Below, one piece after another: positions 8,562 through 16,927 of a stretch of DNA of 64,000 bases. Location of the stretch: assembly GCF_000058485.1 (NCBI RefSeq), contig NC_008278.1, forward strand, positions 5,760,962 to 5,824,961, written 5' to 3'. The position numbers and the translations under genes are program-made. The first letter of the stretch is position 1. Each line of letters opens with the position of its first letter. The notes beneath the pieces are model-generated. The model ran no database searches and had not been told where the DNA came from. It worked only from the letters and a program-made list of their open reading frames with translations. The stretch is from Frankia alni ACN14a (GTDB lineage Bacteria > Actinomycetota > Actinomycetes > Frankiales > Frankiaceae).

Positions 8562-9125
8562 GTGAGCGGCCTGCCCGAGCGATCTCGGGCCCTGTCCTTT
8601 CCGAGTGTGTGGCCGAGTGAGGTGGAGAAACTCTTCGACGACAACGCCGCCCGGCTTCGCGGGTATCTGCTCTCCGTCGGCTGCCCGGAACCCGACGTCG
8701 ACGACGTCATCCAGGACAGCATCCTGATCGTGGCCCGCAGGTATGCGAGTCTCGACCGCCCGGAGATGGTCCGGACCTACTGGTATCGGATTGCCAGCCG
8801 CCTGGCGTGGAAGCTCCTGAAGGAGCGGCGCGACCGATCACTTCCCGGTGATCCGGCCGACTATCTTCAGGCACTCCCAGACCCGGTGGAGGGTGCGGTC
8901 GATCCGGACGGCCGGCAGGCCGCGCTCGCGCTCGTCCACCGCCTCCCACTACGACAACGGCAGGTGCTCTGGCTGCGGGTCGTGGTGGGATTCGGCGAGG
9001 CCGAGACGGCGGAGGTGCTCCAGATCTCCGTCGGCACGGTGAAGTCGCAGTTCAGCGACGCCAAGAAGAACCTGAGGAAGTTCGTGGAGGGCTCCGGGGA
9101 AACTCGGGAGGAGGGCACCAACTGA
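8562..9125 (+). CDS. ECF-family RNA polymerase sigma factor
   Basis: A 187-residue sigma-70 factor of the ECF class. Region 2 is visible as VEKLFDDNAARLRGYLLSVG then DVDDVIQDSILIVARRY with the Trp-rich RTYWYRIASRLAWKLL. Region 4 is LPLRQRQVLWLRVVVGF followed by the recognition helix ISVGTVKSQFSDAKKNL. The GTG at 8562 is chosen because GGAG lies seven bases before it; an ATG-started extension to 8445 has no domain content. The stop overlaps the start of the next gene (TGATG), so the two are translationally coupled and the CBS-domain partner may control it. No classical zinc anti-sigma factor is present. Confidence 0.85.
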   Translation: MSGLPERSRALSFPSVWPSEVEKLFDDNAARLRGYLLSVGCPEPDVDDVIQDSILIVARRYASLDRPEMVRTYWYRIASRLAWKLLKERRDRSLPGDPADYLQALPDPVEGAVDPDGRQAALALVHRLPLRQRQVLWLRVVVGFGEAETAEVLQISVGTVKSQFSDAKKNLRKFVEGSGETREEGTN

Positions 9126-10351
9126 TGGACGTCGAATCTCTGCTCAGAACCCTTGCCGACCCCGCCGAGCCGACCGGCGGGGATTCCGGGCGGACTTTCG
9201 TCCAGATCATGCAGGGTGCCGACGAGGACCCGCGGGAACGCCGCCGCATCCAGCGCCTCGCCGATCTCCTCGACGTCGAGGACGCCGTCTACGCCCAGGC
9301 ACTCGACCATCTCGCGGCCGGCGACGACCACGCGGCCGAGCCGCTGCTGCGCCTCGCCGCCGACGCCGGCGTCGGCGAGGCCGAGGACCACCTCGCCCGC
9401 CTCCTGGCGAACCGTCCCGCGGACGCCACCGCCACCGACGCCGCCACCGACGCCGCCGCCGGCACCCCCGGGCCCAGCGGCTTCGGTGGGCAGCCCCCCG
9501 CACCGGATCGGCCCGAGTGGACCTCGGTCGCGGGCAGCCCGGACGATCTGCTTCTCCCCGCCGGGATCGACCCCCATGCGGATGTCCGCGACGATCTCGG
9601 CCTGCGGTTCCGTTACTCCACCGTGACGTTTCTTACGGTCGATCTCCAGGGACCGTCCCTGTTCCGGGCGCGGGCACTGAGGGCAGGCTCCTTCCGGGCC
9701 CACAGGCACGGGCCTTCGCTGGCCGTCCTGTGGGCGGAGGAGGTCCCAGCCCTCGGGACGGCCTGTACGTTCAACTCCCGTTTCGTGCTGGTTCCACCGG
9801 CCCGCGACCTCCGGCCGATCGATCAGCAGACCCGGCGGGTCGATCGCCTACACCGGCCCGCCGCCAGGACGGCCGCGGAGGTCATGCGCATCGACGTTCC
9901 CGTTCCGGTGATCTCCGCCGAGACGACCGTGCATGCCGCGCTGGAGCGGTTGTTCACCGCCGAGGCCCAGGTGGCCGCGGTGGAGGCGGGTTCGGAACTC
10001 GTCGGCGTCATCGGCCTGACCGCCCTCGCGCAGCGGCTGGCCGCCGCCCAGGGCTCCCCGTCGATCGAGCGCGTCACCGGGCTGATTCGGCCGGCGGACT
10101 TCGTGCCACCTGACGCCCCGATCGAGGCCGTCAGGCGCACCCTCGCCCGCGACCCCGGCGGAATCGTCGTCGTCCGCGGTCGGGATGGTCGGCGCCTCGG
10201 CTACATCACCGCCGAACTCCTGCTCACCAGCCCCGACAAGGACGACGGATCCACCAACAACACCCTCGATCAGCCGGGGACCGCCACGCCCGTTCCCTTT
10301 CCCGCGCGTGCGCTCCCGACGGGAATCAGCCGCCGCGCAACGGCCACCTGA
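9125..10351 (+). CDS. CBS-pair protein coupled to the ECF sigma factor
   Basis: A 408-residue protein. Residues 1-100 are helical and acidic with a Sel1/TPR-like stretch (AAEPLLRLAADAGVGEAEDHLARLL). A Pro/Thr/Ala linker and a middle region of unclear fold follow. Residues about 250-370 form two CBS motifs (AEVMRIDVPVPVISAETTVH, and RPADFVPPDAPIEAVRRTLA ending in YITAELLL). CBS pairs bind adenosine nucleotides and gate partner domains. Overlap with the sigma gene suggests a regulator of that sigma factor, perhaps a nucleotide-sensing anti-sigma or co-activator; that role is inference. No membrane segment is seen. Confidence 0.75.
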   Translation: MDVESLLRTLADPAEPTGGDSGRTFVQIMQGADEDPRERRRIQRLADLLDVEDAVYAQALDHLAAGDDHAAEPLLRLAADAGVGEAEDHLARLLANRPADATATDAATDAAAGTPGPSGFGGQPPAPDRPEWTSVAGSPDDLLLPAGIDPHADVRDDLGLRFRYSTVTFLTVDLQGPSLFRARALRAGSFRAHRHGPSLAVLWAEEVPALGTACTFNSRFVLVPPARDLRPIDQQTRRVDRLHRPAARTAAEVMRIDVPVPVISAETTVHAALERLFTAEAQVAAVEAGSELVGVIGLTALAQRLAAAQGSPSIERVTGLIRPADFVPPDAPIEAVRRTLARDPGGIVVVRGRDGRRLGYITAELLLTSPDKDDGSTNNTLDQPGTATPVPFPARALPTGISRRATAT

Positions 10352-10362
10352 GGCGGGCAAAA

Positions 10363-10378
10363 GTCCCGCCGCGGGGAC
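10363..10378. terminator. Weak candidate hairpin after the sigma/CBS operon
   Basis: GTCCC-GCCGCG-GGGAC can form a short GC-rich stem 11 bases past the CBS gene stop. There is no T-tract, as usual in high-GC actinobacteria, so terminator function is only possible. Confidence 0.3.
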
Positions 10379-10512
10379 GACGATCCGTCGGCGCGCCCAA
10401 AAGTTGGCGAACCGCCGGACCTCCGAGCGCGTCGGGGATGTACCGTGCCGGCGGTCCCGGACCTCGCCCGGGCCGCCCATGACCCCGGTTCGCAGCTTGG
10501 AGCGCCTACCTC

Positions 10513-12573
10513 GTGACGCGTCGCAAGAACGGGACGGCGGCGACCGCCCCGACCGGCGGGCGCCTGCCCGGACCTGCCCTGATCGCGACGCTGACCGCCC
10601 TCGTCGGGCTCGTCGACGTCATCGGCGCGATCAGCCACCGGCCGACCCGGTGGACCTGGCTCGGCCGGCTGATCCCCGGCATCGTGACGCAGGCTGCCAC
10701 GGGCACCAGCGTGGGCGTGGGCCTGTTGCTCGTCGGCCTGGCCCACGGTCTGCGCCGGCGTAAACGCCGGGCCTGGCGCGCGGCGGTGGCACTGTCCGGC
10801 GCGGCCGTGCTGCTGGACCTCGCCCGCGGCCTGGCGGTGGTTCCCGCGGCCATCGACCTCGTCCCGTTCGCCGTGCTGGTCGCCTGCCGGCGCCACTTCC
10901 CGGCCGCCGGTGACCCGCGGACCAGGTGGCGGGCCCTCGGCGCCCTCGCCGCGCTGGGCGCCGCGGATCTGGTCGTCGGGCTCGCCGTCATCCGGTTCCG
11001 CCACGGCGACGGCGGCCTCGGGGCGCGGATGGAGCACGTGCTGGCGGGCCTCGTCGGGGTGACCGGACCGGTGCGGTTCGGCCCGGGTGACGGCGATCTC
11101 GTCGGGGCGGTGCTGCTCGCCCTCGGCGCGCTCACCGTCGCCGTCCCCGGCTACCTCGCGCTGCGTCCGGCCGCCCCGGTCGCCGCGCTGACCGGGGCCG
11201 ACGAGGCCGCGCTGCGGGCACTGCTGGCCCGCCACGGCGGGCGGGACTCGCGCGGGCAGGTGGCGCTGCGCCGCGACCGCAGCGTGCTGTGGTCGCCGTC
11301 GGGGAAGGCCGCGATCAGTTACCGGGTCGTCGGCGGGGTCGCGCTCGCCGCCGGCGACCCGATCGGCGACCCGGAGGCATGGCCCGGGGTGATAGGCCCG
11401 TTCCTCGACCTCGCCGCCGCGCACGCCTGGGTTCCGGCGGTGCTCGGCTGCGGGCCGGACGGCGGGCGCGCCTACCAGCGGGCCGGCCTGCGGGTGCTGG
11501 AACTCGGCGACGAGGCGGTCGTGCGGTGCGCGGCGTTCGGCCTGGACGGGCGGCCGATGCGCGGCGTGCGGCAGGCGGTGGCCCGGGTCGAGCGCGCCGG
11601 CTACACCGCCCGGATCGACCGGGCCGCCGATCTGGACCCGGCCGAGCGAGCGGCGCTGGCGGACCGGGCGGCGGCCTGGCGTTCCTGCCGCACCGAACGC
11701 GGCTTCTCCATGGCGCTGGGCCGCGTCGGGGCGCCCGAGGACACCGACTGCGTGGTCGTCCGGGCGTTCCAGGACGGGCGGCTGCGCGGCCTGCTGACCT
11801 TCCTGCCCTGGGGACCGGACGGCCTGTCCCTGGACGCCGTGCGCCGTGACCGGGCCGCCGCGAACGGGCTGACCGAGTTCATGGTCGTGGCCCTGCTGCG
11901 GGAAGCCGACCGGCTGCGCGTCACCCGGGTGTCGCTGACCTTCGCGCCCTTCCGCGCCGCCCTGTCCCGCGGGGAACGGCTGGGCGCGACCCCCGCCCTG
12001 CGGCTGTGGCGCCGGCTGCTGCTCGCGGCGTCCCGCTGGTTCCGGATCGAGTCGATCTACCGCTTCAACGCCAAGTTCGACCCGACCTGGCAGCCCCGCT
12101 ACGGCTGCTACCCGACCACCCGCGACCTTCCCCGCGTCCTGTTCGCCGCCCTGCGCGCCGAGGCACTGCTCCCCCGGCCCTCGCTGCCCGGACGCCGCCC
12201 GCACCCGCCCTCCTCCCCGACAGCCGACGACAGCAGCACCGCCGACAGCGGCACCGCCGACAGCAGCACCGCCGAGCAGGCGCCGCAGGAATCACGCGAA
12301 CGGCCGGGACCCGAGCCCGCCGAATCAGCGGGGCCAGCGGGGCCAGGGCGGGCGGAGGTGCCGGCGCGGTCCACCGCCCGTCGCCGGGATGGATCTCATC
12401 CGACGGACGGCGGCCACTCCCGCGAGGGCCGTAACAGCCAGGAGCCCGGCCAGGCCCACGACGGCGGCCCTTCCCGGGACGGCATTCGTCGCTCCCCGCA
12501 CCGGGCCACCCGACCACGCTCCCCCCGTCCGCGCCATGCCGAGACCCCCGACCGCTCCCCCAACATTAGTTAA
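10513..12573 (+). CDS. MprF/LysX-like membrane aminoacyl transferase (DUF2156)
   Basis: A 686-residue protein starting at GTG 10513. Residues 20-220 contain about six hydrophobic helices. Residues about 240-560 match the DUF2156 tandem-GNAT catalytic domain of phosphatidylglycerol lysyltransferases: SGKAAISYRVVGGVALAAGD, then RGFSMALGR, then RFNAKFDPTWQPRYGCYP at the end, the last being highly diagnostic. Such proteins move an amino acid from tRNA to phosphatidylglycerol, lowering surface charge and resisting cationic peptides. The final 110 residues are Ser/Thr/Ala- and Pro-rich with short repeats (TADSSTA, TADSGTA) and look disordered. Amino acid specificity is not evident. The stop lies in an AT-rich patch. 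Confidence 0.85.
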   Translation: MTRRKNGTAATAPTGGRLPGPALIATLTALVGLVDVIGAISHRPTRWTWLGRLIPGIVTQAATGTSVGVGLLLVGLAHGLRRRKRRAWRAAVALSGAAVLLDLARGLAVVPAAIDLVPFAVLVACRRHFPAAGDPRTRWRALGALAALGAADLVVGLAVIRFRHGDGGLGARMEHVLAGLVGVTGPVRFGPGDGDLVGAVLLALGALTVAVPGYLALRPAAPVAALTGADEAALRALLARHGGRDSRGQVALRRDRSVLWSPSGKAAISYRVVGGVALAAGDPIGDPEAWPGVIGPFLDLAAAHAWVPAVLGCGPDGGRAYQRAGLRVLELGDEAVVRCAAFGLDGRPMRGVRQAVARVERAGYTARIDRAADLDPAERAALADRAAAWRSCRTERGFSMALGRVGAPEDTDCVVVRAFQDGRLRGLLTFLPWGPDGLSLDAVRRDRAAANGLTEFMVVALLREADRLRVTRVSLTFAPFRAALSRGERLGATPALRLWRRLLLAASRWFRIESIYRFNAKFDPTWQPRYGCYPTTRDLPRVLFAALRAEALLPRPSLPGRRPHPPSSPTADDSSTADSGTADSSTAEQAPQESRERPGPEPAESAGPAGPGRAEVPARSTARRRDGSHPTDGGHSREGRNSQEPGQAHDGGPSRDGIRRSPHRATRPRSPRPRHAETPDRSPNIS

Positions 12574-12587
12574 ATCAATAATGATTT
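12572..12587. promoter_or_regulatory. AT-rich inverted repeat, possible operator
   Basis: AAATCAATAATGATTT is a perfect six-base-arm inverted repeat (AAATCA-ATAA-TGATTT) in an AT-rich patch, very unusual in this sequence. It overlaps the stop of the lysyltransferase gene and lies 240 bp upstream of the methyltransferase gene. It could be a protein-binding site or an early part of a promoter region. Confidence 0.4.
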
Positions 12588-12829
12588 CCGCTTCCGTGAA
12601 GCGAGGGACAGCAGGGGATCTCATCCACAATGACGAAGCAAAGACCGGCGAAGTGGCCTCCGCTCGGTCCTGGACGCGGCCGACGACGAGGGGACACGCC
12701 GGACAGGAAAGGATGATGCCGGCACCCGGCTCGTCTCCGCGACCGGCCGCACCTCTCTGCCCACGGATAACCATGGACCCGTTACGATGATTTGTGCCGC
12801 ATCGTCCGGATAGCGAAGGAGCTGGACCG

Positions 12830-13732
12830 ATGCCGAGCACGGATCTTCCCGACCGGGCCGACCGTGGCCGGAACGCCCCGGATCGAGATGCCCCAAAGCG
12901 GGACGACAAGGAGTGGTGGAAGGCATTCATGGAGCAGCGCACCGCGGTGGAGCTGAAGACCGATCGGCCGCACGCCGCCCGCATGTACGACTACTACCTG
13001 GGCGGGAAGGACAATTTCCCCGCCGACCGGCTGGCCGCCGAGCAGGCCCTGGCCGTGTTCCCGAACGGTCGCGTCACCGCCCGGCAGAACCGTGCGTTCA
13101 TGGCACGCGCGATCCGCTACCTGGCCGGCGAGGCGGGAATCCGCCAGTTTCTCGACGTCGGCACGGGCATCCCCACCTCCCCGAACCTGCACGAAATCGC
13201 CCAGGCCATCGCGCCGGAGTCGCGCGTGGTCTACACCGACAACGACCCGATCGTGCTCGCGCACGCCCGCGCCCTGCTGACCAGCAGCCCGCAGGGACAC
13301 ACCGCCTACCTGGACGCCGACGTCCGCGACACCGACCGCATCCTCACGTCGCCCGAACTGCGCGACCCCCTGGACCTCGACCGACCGGTGGCGCTGTCCC
13401 TCGTCGCACTCCTGCACTTCGTCCCGGACGCCGACGACCCGGACGGCATCGTCCGCCGGCTCGTCGACGCGCTGCCCTCCGGAAGCTACCTGCTGCTGTC
13501 GCACATCACCGCCGACTACGACCCGGCCTGGGAGCGGGTGACCGAGACCTACCGGGCCCGCGGCATCCCCGCCCAGCAGCGCTCCCGCGCCGAGTTCGCC
13601 CGCTTCTTCGACGGCCTGGAACTGGTCGACCCGGGCATTCAGGTGGTGCACCGCTGGCGCCCGGACGGCGCCGTCCCCGACCTGACCGACGCCGCCGTCA
13701 GCATCCACGGCGGCCTGGGCAGAAAGCCCTGA
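12830..13732 (+). CDS. SAM-dependent methyltransferase (Methyltransf_19, formerly DUF574)
   Basis: A 300-residue protein. The ATG at 12830 follows AAGGAG at good spacing. After a charged N-terminus, residues 47-63 read PHAARMYDYYLGGKDNF, the signature of this actinobacterial methyltransferase family. FLDVGTGIPTSPNLHE is the SAM-binding loop and VVYTDNDPIVLAHA the acidic strand-2 end. Members are common, often next to regulators, and their substrates are largely unknown. It stands alone and meets the next gene tail to tail. Confidence 0.9.
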   Translation: MPSTDLPDRADRGRNAPDRDAPKRDDKEWWKAFMEQRTAVELKTDRPHAARMYDYYLGGKDNFPADRLAAEQALAVFPNGRVTARQNRAFMARAIRYLAGEAGIRQFLDVGTGIPTSPNLHEIAQAIAPESRVVYTDNDPIVLAHARALLTSSPQGHTAYLDADVRDTDRILTSPELRDPLDLDRPVALSLVALLHFVPDADDPDGIVRRLVDALPSGSYLLLSHITADYDPAWERVTETYRARGIPAQQRSRAEFARFFDGLELVDPGIQVVHRWRPDGAVPDLTDAAVSIHGGLGRKP

Positions 13733-13746
13733 CGGCCGGGCCGCGG

Positions 13747-14607
13747 TCAGCGGCCGGTGGGGCGGCAGGGCTTCTGGTCGGCCGTCGAGACCTCGATGTT
13801 CGTCGCGGTCGCGGCGAGCGACAGACCCGTGGCGTCGGTCGAGGCGTTGGTGACGGTCAGGTGGAAGGGCAGGTCACCGACGGGAATCGGGATCTGCGGC
13901 ACGTAGCTGCCGAGGTTGCCGAGCGGCAACGTCACGTTGAACAGTCCGCTCAGCGAGATCTCCGACGGCACCAGCGTGACCTTGTTGTCGTGGACGGCGA
14001 AGGTGGTCACGCCGCCGACCTGCTGGTCGCCGAGCAGCGGGATGTTCGCGGTCGCGGTGATCTCGAGGCGCCTCCCACCGTCGACCGGGGTGATGTGCAC
14101 CCGGCCGGGCTGGGTGTGGAGGAAGGCGTTCAGGTCGGCGTACGTCAGGTGGACCGTCGCCCTCATGTCGTCGATGCGGATGGTGCCGTCGCCGCCGGTG
14201 GCGAGCCTGAAGATCGGGACGTGGACGCCGCGGACGTGTGCGCTGATCCGCTCGATGCGGGGGCCGGTGGTGGCCAGGCCGGTCATGGTCATGCCGACGT
14301 CGGAGAACGATCCGGTCAGCACCTGGGTGAGGAACGGGAATCCGCCGATGCTGACGTCGGAGACCCTCGGCGGGGGGGTGTCGCACGGCAGGTCGGCCAG
14401 GGCACCGCTGCGGATCTGGCTGGCCATCTCCCGTTTCGCGACCGCGACGGCGACCCGGTCGGCGACGAGGAACTGCGCGACGAACGCCGCCAGGACGATG
14501 AACGGGATCCCGGCACGGCGACCGGGACGACCCGGACGACCGGGACGAGCGCGCCCGGGAGCGCGGGTCCGCCGGGTCGCGGTGGTGACTCGCTCCGACG
14601 ACTCCAC
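13747..14607 (-). CDS. LmeA-like phospholipid-binding protein (DUF2993)
   Basis: About 286 residues from GTG 14607, although an upstream start cannot be ruled out because the frame stays open without a good ribosome site. After an Arg/Pro-rich cytoplasmic stretch there is one membrane helix (FIVLAAFVAQFLVADRVAVA), then an extracellular domain. The domain holds SDVSIGGFPFLTQVLTGSF and repeated beta-strand segments typical of DUF2993/LmeA, a fold that binds phosphatidylinositol and mannoside lipids in mycobacteria. Likely an anchored periplasmic lipid-binding protein of the cell envelope. Divergent from the phosphatase-like gene at 14839. Confidence 0.8.
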   Translation of the reverse strand: MESSERVTTATRRTRAPGRARPGRPGRPGRRAGIPFIVLAAFVAQFLVADRVAVAVAKREMASQIRSGALADLPCDTPPPRVSDVSIGGFPFLTQVLTGSFSDVGMTMTGLATTGPRIERISAHVRGVHVPIFRLATGGDGTIRIDDMRATVHLTYADLNAFLHTQPGRVHITPVDGGRRLEITATANIPLLGDQQVGGVTTFAVHDNKVTLVPSEISLSGLFNVTLPLGNLGSYVPQIPIPVGDLPFHLTVTNASTDATGLSLAATATNIEVSTADQKPCRPTGR

Positions 14608-14838
14608 GGGTCGCGCCGGCAGGTCCGGCGACTCGTCGTCGGCTGCCGTCGCGACGGCTGCGCCCGCGACGGGATGTGCGACGGTGTAACCACCGGTCCG
14701 TGACCACTTTTCGCTCCACGGCCTGTCCGCACCGTCGTTTCCCTGGTCGGCGTCGACCTCGACCTCCCATGACCTGCCGGTGTTTCTCAGGCTACCGTCA
14801 CCGGTGCGAGCGACGGCCGAGGGACGCGAGGAAATGAC

Positions 14839-15552
14839 GTGGTGACAGGCGGCGCCACCGTGCGGCTGGCGCTGGTGAGTGCGGCACCGACGCCGGCGCT
14901 GCGGGCCGCCCGCTTCCCGGCCGACGAGGACCTCGACCCCGATGGCCGGCGGCGCGCCGCGCTCGCGTCCCGGGCCGTGGCGGGCGGCGTGCTGCCCGGC
15001 CGGGCTCGGGTGCTCACCGACGGTTCCGCCCGCGCCCGCCAGACCGCTCAGGCGCTGGGCCTTCCCGGCGCCGACCCGCCCGCGGGCGCCATGGGGAGCG
15101 CGACCGTGCCCGGCGTCGACGTCGCGCTGCGGGACCTGGATGTGGGTGACTGGCGGGGTCGCGGGCTGGACGAGGTGCCCCTGAACATGCTGCGGCGGTG
15201 GCATGAGGACCCGGCGATGACACCGCCGGGCGGCGAGTCGCGGCTGGATCTGCTCGACCGGGTCGGTAACTGGTTGGCGCGGCTGGGCGGCGAACCGGGG
15301 AGTGCCACCGCCGGAAACGTGATCGCCGTGACCCATCCGGCGGTCGTCCGCGCGGTGCTGCTGTTGGTGCTGCACTGCCCGCCGGAGGTGTTCTGGCGCA
15401 TCGACGTCGCCCCGCTCACCGCCACCCTGCTGCACCGCCGTGTCTCGCCCGCCGCCGCCCCCGCCTCGGCCCACGCTCCCGCCGCCGAACCCGCTCCTGC
15501 CGCCGAACCCGCCGCCGGCTGGACCCTCACCCAGGCCTGCCGCCCCCTCTGA
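14839..15552 (+). CDS. Histidine-phosphatase-fold protein lacking the RHG catalytic motif
   Basis: A 237-residue protein of the phosphoglycerate mutase-like fold: [13 protein letters not shown], then [29 protein letters not shown] and [13 protein letters not shown] all occur in the right order. At the N-terminus, where active enzymes have L-x-R-H-G-E, this protein has [18 protein letters not shown], so the phosphohistidine residue is absent while the later His in VTHPAV remains. A similar family with a changed RHG exists in other actinobacteria, so this is probably not a recent mutation. Catalysis by the usual route is unlikely; a binding or regulatory role is possible. The last 35 residues are Ala/Pro/Glu repeats. 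Confidence 0.75.
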   Translation: MVTGGATVRLALVSAAPTPALRAARFPADEDLDPDGRRRAALASRAVAGGVLPGRARVLTDGSARARQTAQALGLPGADPPAGAMGSATVPGVDVALRDLDVGDWRGRGLDEVPLNMLRRWHEDPAMTPPGGESRLDLLDRVGNWLARLGGEPGSATAGNVIAVTHPAVVRAVLLLVLHCPPEVFWRIDVAPLTATLLHRRVSPAAAPASAHAPAAEPAPAAEPAAGWTLTQACRPL

Positions 15553-16048
15553 CCGTGCCCGGGATGCGCCCGCGCCGCCGCCGAACGTGAGGACCGGTGG
15601 CGATCAGTGGGCGGCGGCGGGGAGGAAGGGACGGTTGCCGTCCTCGGCTCTGTCGCGGGTGATGACGTGCAGCCGGATGCCGAACCGAACGGTGCGCCCG
15701 CGCTCCGACCCCGGGCCCCAGGCTCGGCCGGTTCCGCGGAACCGCCTCCGCGGCTGGGACGAGGCCCGACGCGCGACGAACCCCACCCGGATCCGAGCCG
15801 CGCAGCTCAGGACAGCGCGTCGATCACTTCCCCATTCTGCCCATCGCCGCGATCGGTCACCGCGGCCGCCGCGCAGCCAGATGACGTCGGATCGCTCGAT
15901 CTGTCGACCGACGGGGGGCCGTCGTGGGAACGGCCCAGCGGCCCAGGGGATCGGCGGATCGGCGGATCGGCGGACGGGGACGATCTTTCCTCTCGGCTCC
16001 GCCGCCCGGCCGGGTGGTGGCGGCATTCCGCTCGGCGGGTTCGAGGGG
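15553..16048. other. Intergenic region with palindrome and 9-bp tandem repeat
   Basis: No supported gene is found. The region holds the 16-bp palindrome at 15729-15744 and three 9-bp tandem copies of GGATCGGCG at 15948-15974. A leftward frame ending near 15604 has a somewhat protein-like end ([19 protein letters not shown]), possibly a gene relic, but lacks a start or domain. Confidence 0.45.
15729..15744. repeat. GGTTCCGCGGAACC palindrome, copy in gap
   Basis: CGGTTCCGCGGAACCG is a perfect 16-bp palindrome. The same 14-bp core recurs at 34674 and 38278, with a 12-bp core at 57787 and one- or two-base variants at 8099 and 34712. By rough base composition the core should appear far less than once by chance in this window. 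Confidence 0.7.
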
Positions 16049-16750
16049 TCAGTCGATCCGGTGGCCGAGGTCGAGGAGTTCCTCGTGGAATCCGCCGAAA
16101 CCGGCGGCGTGGTCGACGAGGTGGATCTCCAGGATCCAGTGACAGGGCCGGCCGTCGAGGTCGGCCCGCCGCATCGGCTGATCGCTGCCGGGGGTGACGT
16201 AATAATCGATCTTGTTGCCGGGGATGCGGGCGTGCGGGAACTCGCCGACGAGGTGGCCGGCGAGCGGGCCGCCGTAGGCCCAGCCGGCGTCGGCGGCGAG
16301 CTGACCGACGGCGGCGTACAGCTCGGCGCCGGTGACGTCCGGGTGGGTCTCGAAGTAGCGGCGGCCGGCGTCGAAGATCTGCGGCAGGTCGGCGAGCAGC
16401 CGGTGCTTGGCCGGGTCGTCGCCGAGGACGAAGGTGCGGCCGAAGTCGGCCTCCCAGCCGTCGAAGACCGGCCCGAAGTCGCAGAAGACGACATCGTCGG
16501 CGCCGATCGGCCGGTCGGGCGGGTTGTCGGCGTAGGGGTACAGGGTGTTCGGCCCGGCCCGGACGATCCGTTTGTGCCAGTGCCGCTCGACGCCGAACAT
16601 CTCGTGGGCGAGGTCGCGGATCTGGTCGCTGACCTCGCGTTCCCCGCGGCCGGGGACGATCAGGCCCCGCGCGGTGACCTCGTCGAACAGTTCCACCGCG
16701 CGGGCCTGCGCGGCGAGCAGGTGGGCCACCCGATCAGCTTCGAGAATCAC
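16049..16750 (-). CDS. M24 family metallopeptidase (Xaa-Pro aminopeptidase-like)
   Basis: A 233-residue protein of the pita-bread fold. Metal-ligand segments are visible in order: [20 protein letters not shown] (two Asp), [13 protein letters not shown] (His), [11 protein letters not shown] (Glu) and [13 protein letters not shown]. It lacks the N-terminal domain of full prolidases, so it is the short catalytic form. It probably cleaves an N-terminal residue or a small amide, but substrate cannot be inferred. Divergent from the nitrate reductase at 16928. Confidence 0.8.
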   Translation of the reverse strand: MILEADRVAHLLAAQARAVELFDEVTARGLIVPGRGEREVSDQIRDLAHEMFGVERHWHKRIVRAGPNTLYPYADNPPDRPIGADDVVFCDFGPVFDGWEADFGRTFVLGDDPAKHRLLADLPQIFDAGRRYFETHPDVTGAELYAAVGQLAADAGWAYGGPLAGHLVGEFPHARIPGNKIDYYVTPGSDQPMRRADLDGRPCHWILEIHLVDHAAGFGGFHEELLDLGHRID

Positions 16751-16927
16751 GATGGCCCATCGTACGGACGCCGCTGTTCCGGCGTCCCGAGTCTCACAGG
16801 GGGCTGTCAGCCGTGGTGCGCCCGACGTTACCGCCGCCGCCGGCGCGTGCGATCCCCCCGAAACCGGTCGTTCCTACAGTCGGTGCGGACGTCGTCCGAG
16901 TATCCCTGGTCAGGGAGGGGACCACCC

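Noticed and set aside
10270-12204. Very long reverse-strand frames under the lysyltransferase and other genes
   Set aside because: Composed of Gln/Arg/Gly/His-rich low-complexity residues typical of shadow frames in high-GC DNA.
13916-14689. Rightward frame across the LmeA-like gene
   Set aside because: Shadow of the real gene; hydrophobic and Ser-rich segments are complements of its beta-strand codons.
15440-16927. Long rightward frame extending the nitrate reductase 5' end by about 1.5 kb
   Set aside because: The extension crosses the phosphatase-like gene end, a gap and the opposite-strand peptidase; residues lack domain features and the GTG at 16928 has a strong ribosome site.
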